The notes under the pieces: generated by a model
Database searches by the model: none
Told to the model about the DNA's origin: nothing
The model's input: only the letters and a program-made list of their open reading frames with translations
Made by a program: the position numbers and the translations under genes
In this document: one piece after another, positions 25,930 through 34,235 of the stretch
Numbering within the stretch: position 1 is the stretch's first letter
Layout: each line of letters begins with the position of its first letter
Assembly: GCA_017531305.1 (NCBI GenBank)
Contig: JAFXLG010000028.1
Coordinates: 1-61,783 of the forward strand
Length of the DNA stretch: 61,783 nt
Direction of reading: 5' to 3'
From: Alistipes sp.
Lineage (GTDB): Bacteria > Bacteroidota > Bacteroidia > Bacteroidales > Rikenellaceae

Positions 25930-26721
25930 ATGATGAAGAAAGTATTGATAATTGAGGATGAGACGGCTGCTGCCGTAAATCTGCAAGCTATTCTGAGTAA
26001 GGTCATCCCTTCACATCAGGTAATTACCGTGCTGGAGAGCGTGGAAGAGGCGGTGGAGTTCTTCGAAGATGAGAGCCAGCCGACTCCCGATCTGGTGTTT
26101 CTGGATATCCATCTGGCGGATGGAGAGTCGTTCCGTATCTTCGATAAGGTCGATATCTCCTCGCCCATTATCTTCACTACGGCGTACGATGAGTATGCCT
26201 TGCGAGCCTTTAAGGTCAATAGCATAGATTATATCCTCAAACCCATCAAGGAGGATGATCTTAGGCGTGCCATCGACAAACTCTCGATGCTCAGCGGTGC
26301 GGAGCGTGGCGAGTATAATTCGCGTGTGAAGGAGATGGTCGAGGTGCATCGCGATGAGCGTCAGGAGAATCAGCACACATTTTTGGTACATTATAAAGAT
26401 AAGATAATACCGCTGTCGATTGATGATATAGCCTACTTCCACACCAACAACGAGAAGGTCACCGCTACCACCCATAGCGGCGATAAGTATCAGGTGGATC
26501 GTACGTTGGAGGTGTTGCAAGGCTCGTTGCCTGCGGGCGACTTCTTCCGTGCCAATCGCCAATTCATCGTTTCGCGTCAGGCGGTCAAGGATATCGTAGT
26601 GTGGTTTGGCAGCCGTTTGGCATTGAATCTCAAGGTTGAGACCCCCGAAAGGATTATCATCTCGAAGGCTCGTACCCCAGAGTTCAAACAGTGGCTCATG
26701 GCAATTCACCCCTCGAAATAG
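25930..26721 (+). CDS. LytTR-family response regulator
   Basis: A 263-residue regulator. The receiver domain (residues 4-125) has the acidic pair Glu9-Asp10, phospho-acceptor Asp59 in VFLDIHL, TTAYDEYAL and the conserved Lys in YILKPI. The C-terminal LytTR DNA-binding domain runs from about 150 (HTFLVHYKDKIIPL) to the end, with FFRANRQFIVS typical of the fold. It forms a pair with the kinase upstream. Near its own 3' end starts a 9-12-9 direct repeat of the LytTR type, which suggests control of the next gene and possibly feedback. Start is the first of two adjacent ATG codons. Confidence 0.94.
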   Translation: MMKKVLIIEDETAAAVNLQAILSKVIPSHQVITVLESVEEAVEFFEDESQPTPDLVFLDIHLADGESFRIFDKVDISSPIIFTTAYDEYALRAFKVNSIDYILKPIKEDDLRRAIDKLSMLSGAERGEYNSRVKEMVEVHRDERQENQHTFLVHYKDKIIPLSIDDIAYFHTNNEKVTATTHSGDKYQVDRTLEVLQGSLPAGDFFRANRQFIVSRQAVKDIVVWFGSRLALNLKVETPERIIISKARTPEFKQWLMAIHPSK

Positions 26722-26765
26722 TCGATTCACCCCCTTAGTTGGTCTTTTTACCTTAGTGGGTGAAT
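26704..26765 (+). promoter_or_regulatory. Putative LytTR operator upstream of DUF4890 gene
   Basis: attcacccc occurs at 26704-26712 and 26725-26733, two 9-bp direct repeats separated by 12 bp, the exact geometry known for LytTR regulators such as AgrA. A third, inverted copy (gggtgaat) is at 26758-26765. The site overlaps the end of the LytTR gene and lies upstream of the next promoter. Confidence 0.5.
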
Positions 26766-26784
26766 TGATCGGAACATTTGTTAT

Positions 26785-26792
26785 TACCTTTG
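26785..26792 (+). promoter_or_regulatory. Putative -7 element (TAccTTTG)
   Basis: Perfect TAnnTTTG match 31 bp before the DUF4890 gene, just downstream of the putative LytTR operator. Confidence 0.6.
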
Positions 26793-26823
26793 TAACAGTT
26801 AAATATTTTTAGTAAAGTTAGTT

Positions 26824-27405
26824 ATGAAAAAAGTAAAATTGCTTATCGTTGCCCTCGCACTTATGGTTGGCGTAGGTGCTATGGCTCAAGAGCCACAGGA
26901 TCAGGGTCAGCGACCACGTCAGGGTCAGCGTCAGCGTATGACTTCAGAGCAGATGGCTAAATCTCAGACAGATCGTTTGGTTAAGAGCCTCGAACTTTCG
27001 GAGGATCAGCAGAAGAAGTTGTATGAGTACAACTTGGCTAATATCAAGAAGCAGCAGGCTGAGCGCGAGAAGATGATGGGTAACCGCGAGGATATGCAGA
27101 AGAGAATGGAGGAGTTCCGTAACATGACCGATGAGCAGCGTCAGGAGCGTTTTGCCCAGATGCGTAAGGAGCAGGAGGCTAACAAGGCGGCTCAGACCAA
27201 GGCTATGAAGGAGATCCTCACAGAGGCTCAGTTCAAGAAGTGGGAGAAGCAGCAGAAGCAGCAGGAGGCTCGTATGCGTGAGCGCATGCAGGGTGGCTTC
27301 GGTGGCGGTCAAGGTGGCTTTGGCGGCGGTCAGGGCGGCTTCGGCGGCGGACAAGGTGGCTTTGGCGGTGGTCAGGGCGGCTTCGGCGGCGGTGATGGCT
27401 TCTAA
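26824..27405 (+). CDS. DUF4890-type exported protein with Gly-rich repeat tail
   Basis: A 193-residue exported protein. Signal peptide 1-21 (GAMA-QEP), then a charged alpha-helical body with LELSEDQQKKLYEYN and a late LTEAQFKKWEKQ, reminiscent of LTxxQ helices in CpxP/Spy-type envelope stress proteins and of the DUF4890 family. Residues 157-191 are five units of seven residues (GGFGGGQ four times, then GGFGGGD). The DNA units of 21 bp differ at third positions, so they are not fresh duplications. Expression is probably under the LytTR regulator next door. Role inferred: envelope maintenance. Confidence 0.75.
   Translation: MKKVKLLIVALALMVGVGAMAQEPQDQGQRPRQGQRQRMTSEQMAKSQTDRLVKSLELSEDQQKKLYEYNLANIKKQQAEREKMMGNREDMQKRMEEFRNMTDEQRQERFAQMRKEQEANKAAQTKAMKEILTEAQFKKWEKQQKQQEARMRERMQGGFGGGQGGFGGGQGGFGGGQGGFGGGQGGFGGGDGF
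27292..27396 (+). repeat. Five tandem 21-bp repeats coding GGFGGGQ
   Basis: In-frame tandem units at the 3' end of the DUF4890 gene. Copy-number change by slippage would keep the frame and vary tail length in steps of seven residues. Confidence 0.9.
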
Positions 27406-27411
27406 TTCAGC

Positions 27412-27534
27412 GTTATAACTCGCCCATGCAGACCTAATCTTGGGAGTGAGTTAAAGAGTTCCATTGGGGCAGTAATGGAAATTAGGTTGTTTTTCAGTAG
27501 GGTGTCGGTCTTGGATCGACACCCTCGTTTTTTT
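27412..27534 (+). terminator. Structured 3' region with intrinsic terminator
   Basis: acctaat (27432-27438) pairs with attaggt (27481-27487), stacking on ttccatt (27459-27465) / aatggaa (27474-27480). Then a clear terminator: agggtgtcg (27499-27507), cgacaccct (27517-27525) and T at 27528-27534. The terminator is strong; the preceding fold may protect the 3' end or have a separate role. Confidence 0.75.
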
Positions 27535-27628
27535 GTCTGACGGAGTAAATTTCCTCGTTTGTTGCAGAAAATAAGCCTAAGAAACTAAAAAATGGGCAAG
27601 GTAAGAGGTGTAATATCCAAAATTTGAG

Positions 27629-27636
27629 TACATTTG
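27629..27636 (+). promoter_or_regulatory. Putative -7 element (TAcaTTTG)
   Basis: Perfect TAnnTTTG match 56 bp upstream of the GH123 gene, after the terminator of the previous gene. Confidence 0.55.
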
Positions 27637-27692
27637 TAGTGATATAGGATTAGAAAATAAATAAATCATTAACAAACAAATAACTCAAACGT

Positions 27693-29426
27693 ATGAAATC
27701 ATTGATGAAATTTATGCTTTTGCTCGCCGTGGCAACTTCTGTTGCTTGTGCTGAGTATGTGCCTGTGGAGACCTATGCCGAGGTAGACGATCCTGTTGCT
27801 CTTACTGCTGAGGATGAGGCAGCATGGACAGCCGTAGGTAAAAATATGAATGTAGCGTGGGGTGATGCCGATTGCCGTTATTCACGCAGTTTGGTGCCTC
27901 AGCCTGCAGATGTTGAGACCTTGAAGATCACTCTCTGGCGAGGTGAGAAGGGTCAGGCTCAGGCTTTGGTTTGGACTCCTGAGGGTCTGAATGGTGTGGA
28001 GTGTGAGTTCGCAGACTTTAAGTCTAAGGATGCAGTTTTGCCAGCCTCTATCGCCAAGTCATTCTTCGTGCGCTACACTTTGGCAGATCAGTTTATCCCT
28101 ACCAAGCAGAGTGCTGTTTTGATGGCAGATATGTTGGATCCTATCGAGCGTTTCGATATGGCAGCTAAGACTACTCGTCCTGTATGGGTTACTCTCGACA
28201 TCCCAGAGGATGCACAGCCAGGCATCTATACATCTACTCTTACCATCAGCCATGCAGGTTGGGGCAAAGCTAAGCTCCCATTGGAGGTTGAGGTTGTTAA
28301 GCACCTCTTGCCATCGGCTAAGGAGTGGTCATACCACCTCGATTTGTGGCAGCATCCAACAGCCGTAGCTCGCGCCAACGGTTTGAAGCTCTGGAGCGAT
28401 GAGCACTTTGCTGAGGCAAAGCGTCAGATGCAGTTGTTGGCAGATGCAGGTCAGAAGGTTATCACTACTAACCTCAATAAGGATCCATGGAACCACCAGT
28501 GCTACGATGCTTATGAGGATATGATCAAGTGGACCTTGAAGAAGGATGGCACATGGACTTACGACTATAAGATCTTCGACCGCTGGGTTGAGATGATGCT
28601 CTCGATCGGCATCAACAAGATGATCAACTGCTACTCTATGGTGCCTTGGAACTGTGAGCTTCACTATATGGACGAGGCTAAGGGCGAGATGGTTACCGTT
28701 AAGGCTGAGCCTAACACCCCTATCTTCCCAAAGATCTGGAAGCCATTCTTGATCGACTTCAAAAAGCACCTCAAGGAGAAGGGTTGGCTTGAGTTTACAA
28801 ACATCGCTATGGACGAGCGTTCACCTGAGCAGATGGATGCAGCGGTGAAGGTATTGCAGGAGTGCGCTCCAGAGATGGGCTTTGCGTTGGCAGATAACCA
28901 CAACTCATACAAGAAGTACACAATGATGGAGGATGTATGTGCTGCTATCCGCCGTCAGATGGTAGATCACGAGGATATTCTGATGCGCCGTGCTAAGGGT
29001 CAGAATACTACATTCTATGTATGCTGCGGTCCTCACTATCCTAACACCTTCACATGGTCTCAGCCTTATGAGTCAGAGATGCTCGGTTGGTTGAACGTCA
29101 CTTTCGACTATGACGGAATGTTGCGTTGGGCTTACAACTCATGGCCTGAGAACCCAATGATGGATTCACGCTTCGGTAATTGGCCAGCAGGTGATACATA
29201 CCTAACATATCCTGGTTGCCGTTCATCACTCCGCTTCGAGCGTTTGATCGATGGTATCGAGAATGCCGAGAAGGTACGCCGCTTGCGTGCTGCAGGTGTT
29301 GACACCAAGGAGGTAGAGCAGGTTTTGGAGAAGATCCGTAAGACTAACTTCCTCGATCACAAGCAGCCATGGATGGAGATCATCAAGGAGGCAAACGAGG
29401 CTTTGAACGCTGTATCGCGTAAATAA
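27693..29426 (+). CDS. Beta-N-acetylgalactosaminidase-like lipoprotein, GH123 (DUF4091)
   Basis: A 577-residue protein with a lipobox Cys19 (TSVAC). An N-terminal beta-sandwich of ~200 residues is followed by a barrel with LDLWQHP at its start and NIAMDERSPEQM, where Asp374-Glu375 correspond to the adjacent Asp-Glu pair used by GH123 for substrate-assisted cleavage. The C-terminal YPG...SLRFERLIDGIE block is typical of DUF4091/GH123. It should remove beta-linked GalNAc from glycosphingolipid- or mucin-type glycans. Together with the GH20 enzyme it points to host-glycan use. Flanked by its own promoter and terminator. Confidence 0.9.
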   Translation: MKSLMKFMLLLAVATSVACAEYVPVETYAEVDDPVALTAEDEAAWTAVGKNMNVAWGDADCRYSRSLVPQPADVETLKITLWRGEKGQAQALVWTPEGLNGVECEFADFKSKDAVLPASIAKSFFVRYTLADQFIPTKQSAVLMADMLDPIERFDMAAKTTRPVWVTLDIPEDAQPGIYTSTLTISHAGWGKAKLPLEVEVVKHLLPSAKEWSYHLDLWQHPTAVARANGLKLWSDEHFAEAKRQMQLLADAGQKVITTNLNKDPWNHQCYDAYEDMIKWTLKKDGTWTYDYKIFDRWVEMMLSIGINKMINCYSMVPWNCELHYMDEAKGEMVTVKAEPNTPIFPKIWKPFLIDFKKHLKEKGWLEFTNIAMDERSPEQMDAAVKVLQECAPEMGFALADNHNSYKKYTMMEDVCAAIRRQMVDHEDILMRRAKGQNTTFYVCCGPHYPNTFTWSQPYESEMLGWLNVTFDYDGMLRWAYNSWPENPMMDSRFGNWPAGDTYLTYPGCRSSLRFERLIDGIENAEKVRRLRAAGVDTKEVEQVLEKIRKTNFLDHKQPWMEIIKEANEALNAVSRK

Positions 29427-29447
29427 GCGAGGCAGAATATAAGTTTT

Positions 29448-29479
29448 AGGGGCGGAACTCAATCGAGTTTCGCCCTTTT
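29448..29479 (+). terminator. Terminator after GH123 gene
   Basis: aggggcggaactc (29448-29460), loop aatc, gagtttcgccctttt (29465-29479): a long stem with one or two G-U pairs and a 3' T run. Confidence 0.85.
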
Positions 29480-29633
29480 AAGTTTTATATTGTCTGAGAG
29501 ATTAAACATTTAGAGACTTTGCAATGCTCTTAGGCTTGCTTTCGCCTATAAAAAGAGAACAAAAACCCTAAATGATTGGTTAAATTTTCGTTAAGAGTAT
29601 ATTGCGCCTATTCCGTATATAGATAAATACCAT

Positions 29634-29641
29634 TATCTTTG
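29634..29641 (+). promoter_or_regulatory. Putative -7 element (TAtcTTTG)
   Basis: Perfect TAnnTTTG match 67 bp before the phosphate transporter start. Confidence 0.55.
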
Positions 29642-29708
29642 AAATCGGAAATTGCCAAAAAAATGAGCCGTTTTCGTGAAAAAAGGCTTTGGCACAAAGA
29701 AAAATTTT

Positions 29709-31949
29709 ATGAGTGAATTGTACACTGTAGTTTTAGCCGTGCTTGCCATTCTGGCAGTATCGGGACTCTATGTGGGAGTGACTAATGATGCCGTTAACTT
29801 CCTGAATGCAGCTATCGGAAGTAAGGTTGCCAAGATGAAGACAATTTTGCTGGTTGCATCCGTAGGTATCATTTTGGGAGTGTTGACATCGAGCGGAATG
29901 ATGGAGGTGGCCCGTAGCGGTATGTTTAACCCTGCACTCTTTACTTTCCACGAAATCATGATGCTCTATGTGAGTGTGATGTTTGCCAATGTGATCTTGC
30001 TCGACATCTACAACTCGTTGGGTCTGCCGACCTCTACTACCGTAGCGTTGGTATTCAGTTTGTTGGGTGCAGCAATTTCTGTTTCGCTGTATAAGATCGC
30101 GGGCGATCCATCGTTGTCGATTGCAAATTTGGGTGGCTTTATCAACACCACTCGTGCTATGGGTGTTATTTCGGCAATCCTTCTCTCGGTAGTCATCGCC
30201 TTTATCTTCGGTACCATCATCATGTGGTTCTCGCGTATGCTCTTCTCGTTCCGCTACATTGCCATGTTCCGTAAGATGGGAGCCGTTTGGTGCGGTCTTT
30301 CGTTTACTGCCATTGCATATTTTGCAGTTTTCAAGGCTTTGAAGGGTATTCTGGCAGGTACAGCACTCTACACTTGGATCAGCGATAATCTCTTGTTGGC
30401 GTTGGTTCTTTGCTGGATCTCCTGCTCGGTATTGTTGGCTTTCTTGCAGCTCTTCAAGGTAAATATCTTGCGCATCAACATCCTTTCGGGTACATTCGCT
30501 TTGGCGTTGGCATTTGCGGGTAACGACTTGGTGAACTTCATCGGTGTGCCTATCGCAGGTTTGGATGCCTACAATATCGCCAAAGAGGCTGGCTCTATTG
30601 ACATCACCATGGAGGCTCTGAGTACCAACCTGCCAGCACAGTTCATCTGGATGTTGCTCTCGGGTGTGGTGATGGTCCTCACGCTTTGGACCTCTACCAA
30701 GTCTATGAATGTGTCGCAGACCGAGATCTCGCTCGCAGGTCAGGGTGATGATATGATCTCTGGTGAGCAGGATTCAAACGTATTCTCACGTTCTATTGTT
30801 CGCGCTTCGCTCTCGATCTCAAATTTCTTGGATAGAGTCATCCCACAGAGTGTGCAGGAGTTCACCAACAAACGCTTCGAGTACGTGGATGTGGAGAAGA
30901 ATGGCGCACCATATGATAAGATCCGTGCCGTAGTGAATCTGACTACCGCAGCGTTGCTCATTTCGGTGGGTACTTCTCTCAAGTTGCCACTTTCGACTAC
31001 CTATGTATGTTTCATGGTTGCGATGGGTTCTTCTTTGGCGGATAAGGCTTGGGGTAGAGAGTCGGCGGTACACCGTATCACAGGTGTTATGACTGTGGTG
31101 ATGGGTTGGTTCGTGACAGGTATCGGAGCATTTATCATCGCTATCGTTGTGGGCTTGTTGCTCATCTGGGGCGGTACACCAGCCTTTATCGTGGTGACTA
31201 TCGCTTGTGCCTATATGCTCATCAAGAGTAACTTCATTGATGCTAAGAAGGCTTCTGATTCTATGCCTAAGTCGGCTACCGAGAACAACGCCGTTGACAA
31301 TGTGATGGATGAGACTTGCCGCATGATGAAGCTCACAACTCAGATCTACGACCGTACTTTGGTGGCGGTATTCAAGGAGGATCGTAAGGCTTTGAAGGAT
31401 CTGGTGCGTGAGTCGGATGAGATCTATAGCCAGTGCCACAAGATCAAATATAGCCTGATGCCTACCCTGCGCGAGATGAAGGGCTTGGGTTTGGAGCTTT
31501 CGCTCTACTATATTCAGGTTGTGGATTATCTGAATGAGATTTCCAAGGCGTTGGTACATATCACACGTCCAGCATTCGACCATATCGACAACAATCACAA
31601 GGGTCTCTCGGAGCAGCAGACCGAGGATCTGAAGCATATCAACGAGGATGTAGCCGAGATCTATGCCAACATCAACCGCATGATCACTACCAACGACTTC
31701 TCGGATATTGACATGGTTTTGACCATGCGTGATGAGCTTTTCGAGCGTATTGCATCGACCATCAAGTCTGAGATCGGACGTATCAACAGCGGCGAGACCA
31801 ATACCAAGGCAAGTATGTTCTACCTCACAGTTTTGAGTGAGACTAAGGCTATGGTGTTGCAGGCGCGTAACCTGCTGAAGGCTCAGCGATACTTCCTTGA
31901 GCATGCTGAGGCTACTAAGAATTGGGCTTCGATGAACAGAGCCAAGTAG
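29709..31949 (+). CDS. PiT-family inorganic phosphate transporter with PhoU-like C-terminus
   Basis: A 746-residue inner-membrane protein. Both inverted PiT repeats are visible: NDAVNFLNAAIGS with LPTSTTVALVFSLLGAA in the first, and GNDLVNFIGVP with LPLSTTYVCFMVAMGSSLADKAWG in the second. About ten to twelve hydrophobic segments span residues 1-505; the remaining ~230 residues are soluble helices like PhoU, common in the large Bacteroidota PiT proteins. It moves phosphate with a cation. The ATG at 29709 is chosen because the protein then begins MSELYTV with the first membrane helix; an in-frame GTG at 29676 would add eleven charged residues. Confidence 0.93.
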   Translation: MSELYTVVLAVLAILAVSGLYVGVTNDAVNFLNAAIGSKVAKMKTILLVASVGIILGVLTSSGMMEVARSGMFNPALFTFHEIMMLYVSVMFANVILLDIYNSLGLPTSTTVALVFSLLGAAISVSLYKIAGDPSLSIANLGGFINTTRAMGVISAILLSVVIAFIFGTIIMWFSRMLFSFRYIAMFRKMGAVWCGLSFTAIAYFAVFKALKGILAGTALYTWISDNLLLALVLCWISCSVLLAFLQLFKVNILRINILSGTFALALAFAGNDLVNFIGVPIAGLDAYNIAKEAGSIDITMEALSTNLPAQFIWMLLSGVVMVLTLWTSTKSMNVSQTEISLAGQGDDMISGEQDSNVFSRSIVRASLSISNFLDRVIPQSVQEFTNKRFEYVDVEKNGAPYDKIRAVVNLTTAALLISVGTSLKLPLSTTYVCFMVAMGSSLADKAWGRESAVHRITGVMTVVMGWFVTGIGAFIIAIVVGLLLIWGGTPAFIVVTIACAYMLIKSNFIDAKKASDSMPKSATENNAVDNVMDETCRMMKLTTQIYDRTLVAVFKEDRKALKDLVRESDEIYSQCHKIKYSLMPTLREMKGLGLELSLYYIQVVDYLNEISKALVHITRPAFDHIDNNHKGLSEQQTEDLKHINEDVAEIYANINRMITTNDFSDIDMVLTMRDELFERIASTIKSEIGRINSGETNTKASMFYLTVLSETKAMVLQARNLLKAQRYFLEHAEATKNWASMNRAK

Positions 31950-32013
31950 CTTCTTCTTAGAACATGAATTAGGGAGGTTGTCCAACGGGAGTTGAGGCAA
32001 CCTTCTTTTTTAC

Positions 32014-32100
32014 ACCCCTAAGGGGTGTTTTATTAGTGGGGCACAGATCCTGCTAATGAGTGTTTGGCGAGAAAACTAATAAAACAGCTCTTAGACCTGC
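32014..32100. repeat. Intergenic repeat, copy 1
   Basis: Begins with the palindrome acccctaaggggt (32014-32026), then a 59-bp unit with perfect 11-bp ends, gttttattagt (32027-32037) and actaataaaac (32075-32085), then agctcttagacctgc. The shape is that of a short foldback or miniature element. The palindrome may also serve as terminator for the phosphate transporter gene. Confidence 0.75.
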
Positions 32101-32294
32101 ACCCGTAACGGGAAATTCAAAATTCAGAATTCAAAATTAGATTTTGGATAATGCTTGATAAAGCACACCTTAGTGGTGTCATGCCACAGAGGGCTGCAAG
32201 CCCGATGATTGGCATCTCTAACGGTTTTGCCTGAGGGTAGAGACTCCAATCCTCAGCTTAAAGGCTTCGGTGGAGTGACAGGCGTAACGCCTGC

Positions 32295-32382
32295 ACCCGT
32301 AACGGGTGCTTTATTAGTGGGAAGCAGATATTGCTAATGGGCGTTTAGTAGGAAAATTTAATAAAACGGGTCTTAGACCTGC
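32295..32382. repeat. Intergenic repeat, copy 2
   Basis: acccgtaacgggt, then ctttattagtggg ... tttaataaaacgggtcttagacctgc. It is the most diverged of the three copies and its inverted ends are imperfect. Confidence 0.75.
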
Positions 32383-32394
32383 GTTATGCCTACA

Positions 32395-32479
32395 TCCCTA
32401 ACGGGTGTTTTATTAGCGGGGCGCAGATCCTGCTAATGAGTGTATGGCAAGAAACTAATAAAACAGCTCTTAGACCTGC
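32395..32479. repeat. Intergenic repeat, copy 3
   Basis: atccctaacgggt, then gttttattagcgg ... aactaataaaacagctcttagacctgc. Closer to copy 1 than to copy 2; separated from copy 2 by only 12 bp. Confidence 0.75.
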
Positions 32480-32596
32480 GCTGCGATAATAGGCTGAAAG
32501 CCTCTCGGTAATAGTTGAGCCTATTTTCAGCAAGTATAAATAAGAATTGTTGAAAAATATATGTTGAAAATTTGGCAACAATTATGCTAAATTGAG

Positions 32597-32604
32597 TAAC
32601 TTTA
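32597..32604 (+). promoter_or_regulatory. Putative promoter of the dcw cluster (TAacTTTA)
   Basis: One mismatch from TAnnTTTG, 30 bp before the rsmH ATG. It excludes an in-frame TTG at 32592 as the rsmH start. Confidence 0.45.
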
Positions 32605-32633
32605 CACCCAAATATACCTATTTAATTGAGAAG

Positions 32634-33548
32634 ATGTCAACTGAGAGTACAACATACCACGTCCCCGTATTGCTGGAGGAGTCTGTGTCGCTGATGCAGA
32701 TCGAGCCTGAGGGCGTATATTGCGACCTTACATTCGGTGGCGGAGGTCATTCGCGCCATATTTTGCAGCAGTTGGGAGCTGCGGGGCGTCTCTATGCCTT
32801 CGATCAGGATCGAGATACGATGCGCAATGCGCCCGATGATGATCGTCTGCACTATGTGGAGAGTAATTTCCGCTTCCTTCGAGGTGCTTTGCGCCTGAGA
32901 GGGGTAAGGCAGGTGGATGCCATACTTGCCGACTTGGGAGTGTCGTCACATCACTTCGATGCTACCGAGCGCGGTTTCTCGTTCCGTGGCGAGGCTCCAC
33001 TCGATATGCGTATGAATCAGCGTGGCGGTAAGACTGCCGCCGATGTGGTCAATGGTTACTCTTCGGAGGAGCTGGCGCGTATCTTCAAGGAGTATGGCGA
33101 GCTGGATACTACGTGGAAAATTGCCTCTTGCATTGATCGTAGTCGCTCGGTGGAGCCTATCCAGACCACCGCACAACTTGTCGAGGCGGTGAAGCCATGT
33201 ACCCCCAAAGCTGCCGAGGCTAAGTTCCTGACCAAGCTCTTTCAGGCTCTGCGCATCGAGGTCAATGGCGAGATGGAGGCTCTGAAGATGGCTCTGGAGC
33301 AGTCGCTCAAGGTGCTGAAACCGGGTGGCAGGTTGGTCGTGATCTCGTACCACTCGTTGGAGGATCGCTTGGTTAAGAATTTCATGCGTAGCGGTAATTT
33401 CGAAGGTAAGCTCAAGCAGGATTTCTTTGGTCGTGTGGAGCAACCTTTCGAGGTTGTGACGCGTAAGGCGGTGATACCCAGCGATGAGGAGATCGCCCGT
33501 AATCCACGCTCACGCTCGGCAAAGTTGCGTGCAGCGATAAAATTGTAG
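32634..33548 (+). CDS. rsmH: 16S rRNA m4C1402 methyltransferase RsmH
   Basis: A 304-residue SAM-dependent enzyme (also called MraW) that methylates N4 of C1402 in the ribosomal P site. HVPVLLEE at the N-terminus, the SAM loop FGGGGHSRHIL, LADLGVSSHHFD, GFSFRGEAPLDMRM and SYHSLEDRLVKNF are all family signatures, ending with NPRSRSAKLRAAIK. It is the first gene of the dcw cluster here. The ATG at 32634 follows ttgagaag and gives the normal N-terminus. Confidence 0.97.
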   Translation: MSTESTTYHVPVLLEESVSLMQIEPEGVYCDLTFGGGGHSRHILQQLGAAGRLYAFDQDRDTMRNAPDDDRLHYVESNFRFLRGALRLRGVRQVDAILADLGVSSHHFDATERGFSFRGEAPLDMRMNQRGGKTAADVVNGYSSEELARIFKEYGELDTTWKIASCIDRSRSVEPIQTTAQLVEAVKPCTPKAAEAKFLTKLFQALRIEVNGEMEALKMALEQSLKVLKPGGRLVVISYHSLEDRLVKNFMRSGNFEGKLKQDFFGRVEQPFEVVTRKAVIPSDEEIARNPRSRSAKLRAAIKL

Positions 33549-33608
33549 GGCGAGGGATGATAGTTTTTGGAGCAAACAATGCTCTATAATATATAAGATT
33601 TTTGCGAT

Positions 33609-34127
33609 ATGAATTCTATGCACGATGAATTTAATCCCCTCTCAGAGGAGGAGTTGGAGCAGCGACAGGCAGACGAGAAGCTCGAACGTCTGATACGCTC
33701 CCAGATTCGCCGTGTGCAGAGCGGTGAGGCAGACGAGCAGATGCGTCAGGAGGCAGAGGAGGAGCGTGAGCAGGAGCAGGAACAGATGCGCGAGGAGGCT
33801 CGCAAACGATTGAAGCGTTCGCGCCTTTTCTGGCAGTTGTTCTCGGGTAATATCTTGGTCAATCGCAATGTAGCAGAGAATTATCGTTACTTCATAGCCA
33901 TCGCCATCACAAGCTTTGTGAGCATTGCTGTACTCTTTATGGCTCTCTATGCCGAGGATCGTTTCTCGAAGGTGGAGCGTGAGGTACAACTCTTGCGAGA
34001 GCGTTCGATACGTCTGCAGGAGCAACTCTTCAGTCGTACCACCCACGCCGCCATTGCCAAGGAGGTTGAGGAGCGAGGTTTGGGCTTGCAGGAGCCTCGT
34101 AAGTCGCGCGAGGTTGTAGAGGATTAG
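33609..34127 (+). CDS. FtsL-like division protein
   Basis: A 172-residue bitopic protein. A very acidic and Gln-rich cytoplasmic part (1-75), one membrane segment at about 93-114 and a periplasmic coiled coil (117-155, RFSKVEREVQLLRERSIRLQEQL). Position between rsmH and ftsI is that of ftsL, and the Bacteroidota FtsL-like family has this build. The cytoplasmic tail of ~90 residues is long compared with proteobacterial FtsL. It would bridge FtsQ and FtsI/FtsW in the divisome. Assignment rests on topology and position. Confidence 0.8.
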   Translation: MNSMHDEFNPLSEEELEQRQADEKLERLIRSQIRRVQSGEADEQMRQEAEEEREQEQEQMREEARKRLKRSRLFWQLFSGNILVNRNVAENYRYFIAIAITSFVSIAVLFMALYAEDRFSKVEREVQLLRERSIRLQEQLFSRTTHAAIAKEVEERGLGLQEPRKSREVVED

Positions 34128-34132
34128 ATACC

Positions 34133-34207
34133 CCGTCATGACGGAGGTGATTATAGGTGCGACCTATGGTCGCAAATTATTAAGCGTCAGTAGCAAGACT
34201 ACCTGAC
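34133..34207. other. Three consecutive hairpins between ftsL-like gene and ftsI
   Basis: ccgtcatgacgg (34133-34144), gcgacc/ggtcgc (34159-34164/34168-34173) and gtcagtag/ctacctgac (34186-34193/34199-34207). None has a T-tract, so they are not classical terminators. They may be processing or stability elements or a short repeat. Confidence 0.5.
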
Positions 34208-34235
34208 AGATAAAGTAATAACTTAGATTAGCACA

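Larger units (their letters stand above)
31950..32633. other. Repeat-rich gap before the dcw cluster, no mraZ
   Basis: These 684 bases have no supportable gene. They hold three copies of an ~87-bp repeat, a cruciform-like element at 32181-32215 (atgcca...tggcat around gggct/agccc), an AATTC-type repeat at 32113-32140 and one of the dispersed gagactccaatcctc elements. mraZ, usual before rsmH in bacteria including Bacteroides, is missing here. Confidence 0.7.

Noticed and set aside
30819-32000. Open frame of ~390 codons on the minus strand across the phosphate transporter
   Set aside because: Antisense shadow of a clear PiT gene; composition Leu/His-rich and without recognisable domains.
32014-32479. 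CRISPR array
   Set aside because: The three copies are ~87 bp, unevenly spaced (195 bp and 12 bp apart) and have inverted ends; there are no cas genes.
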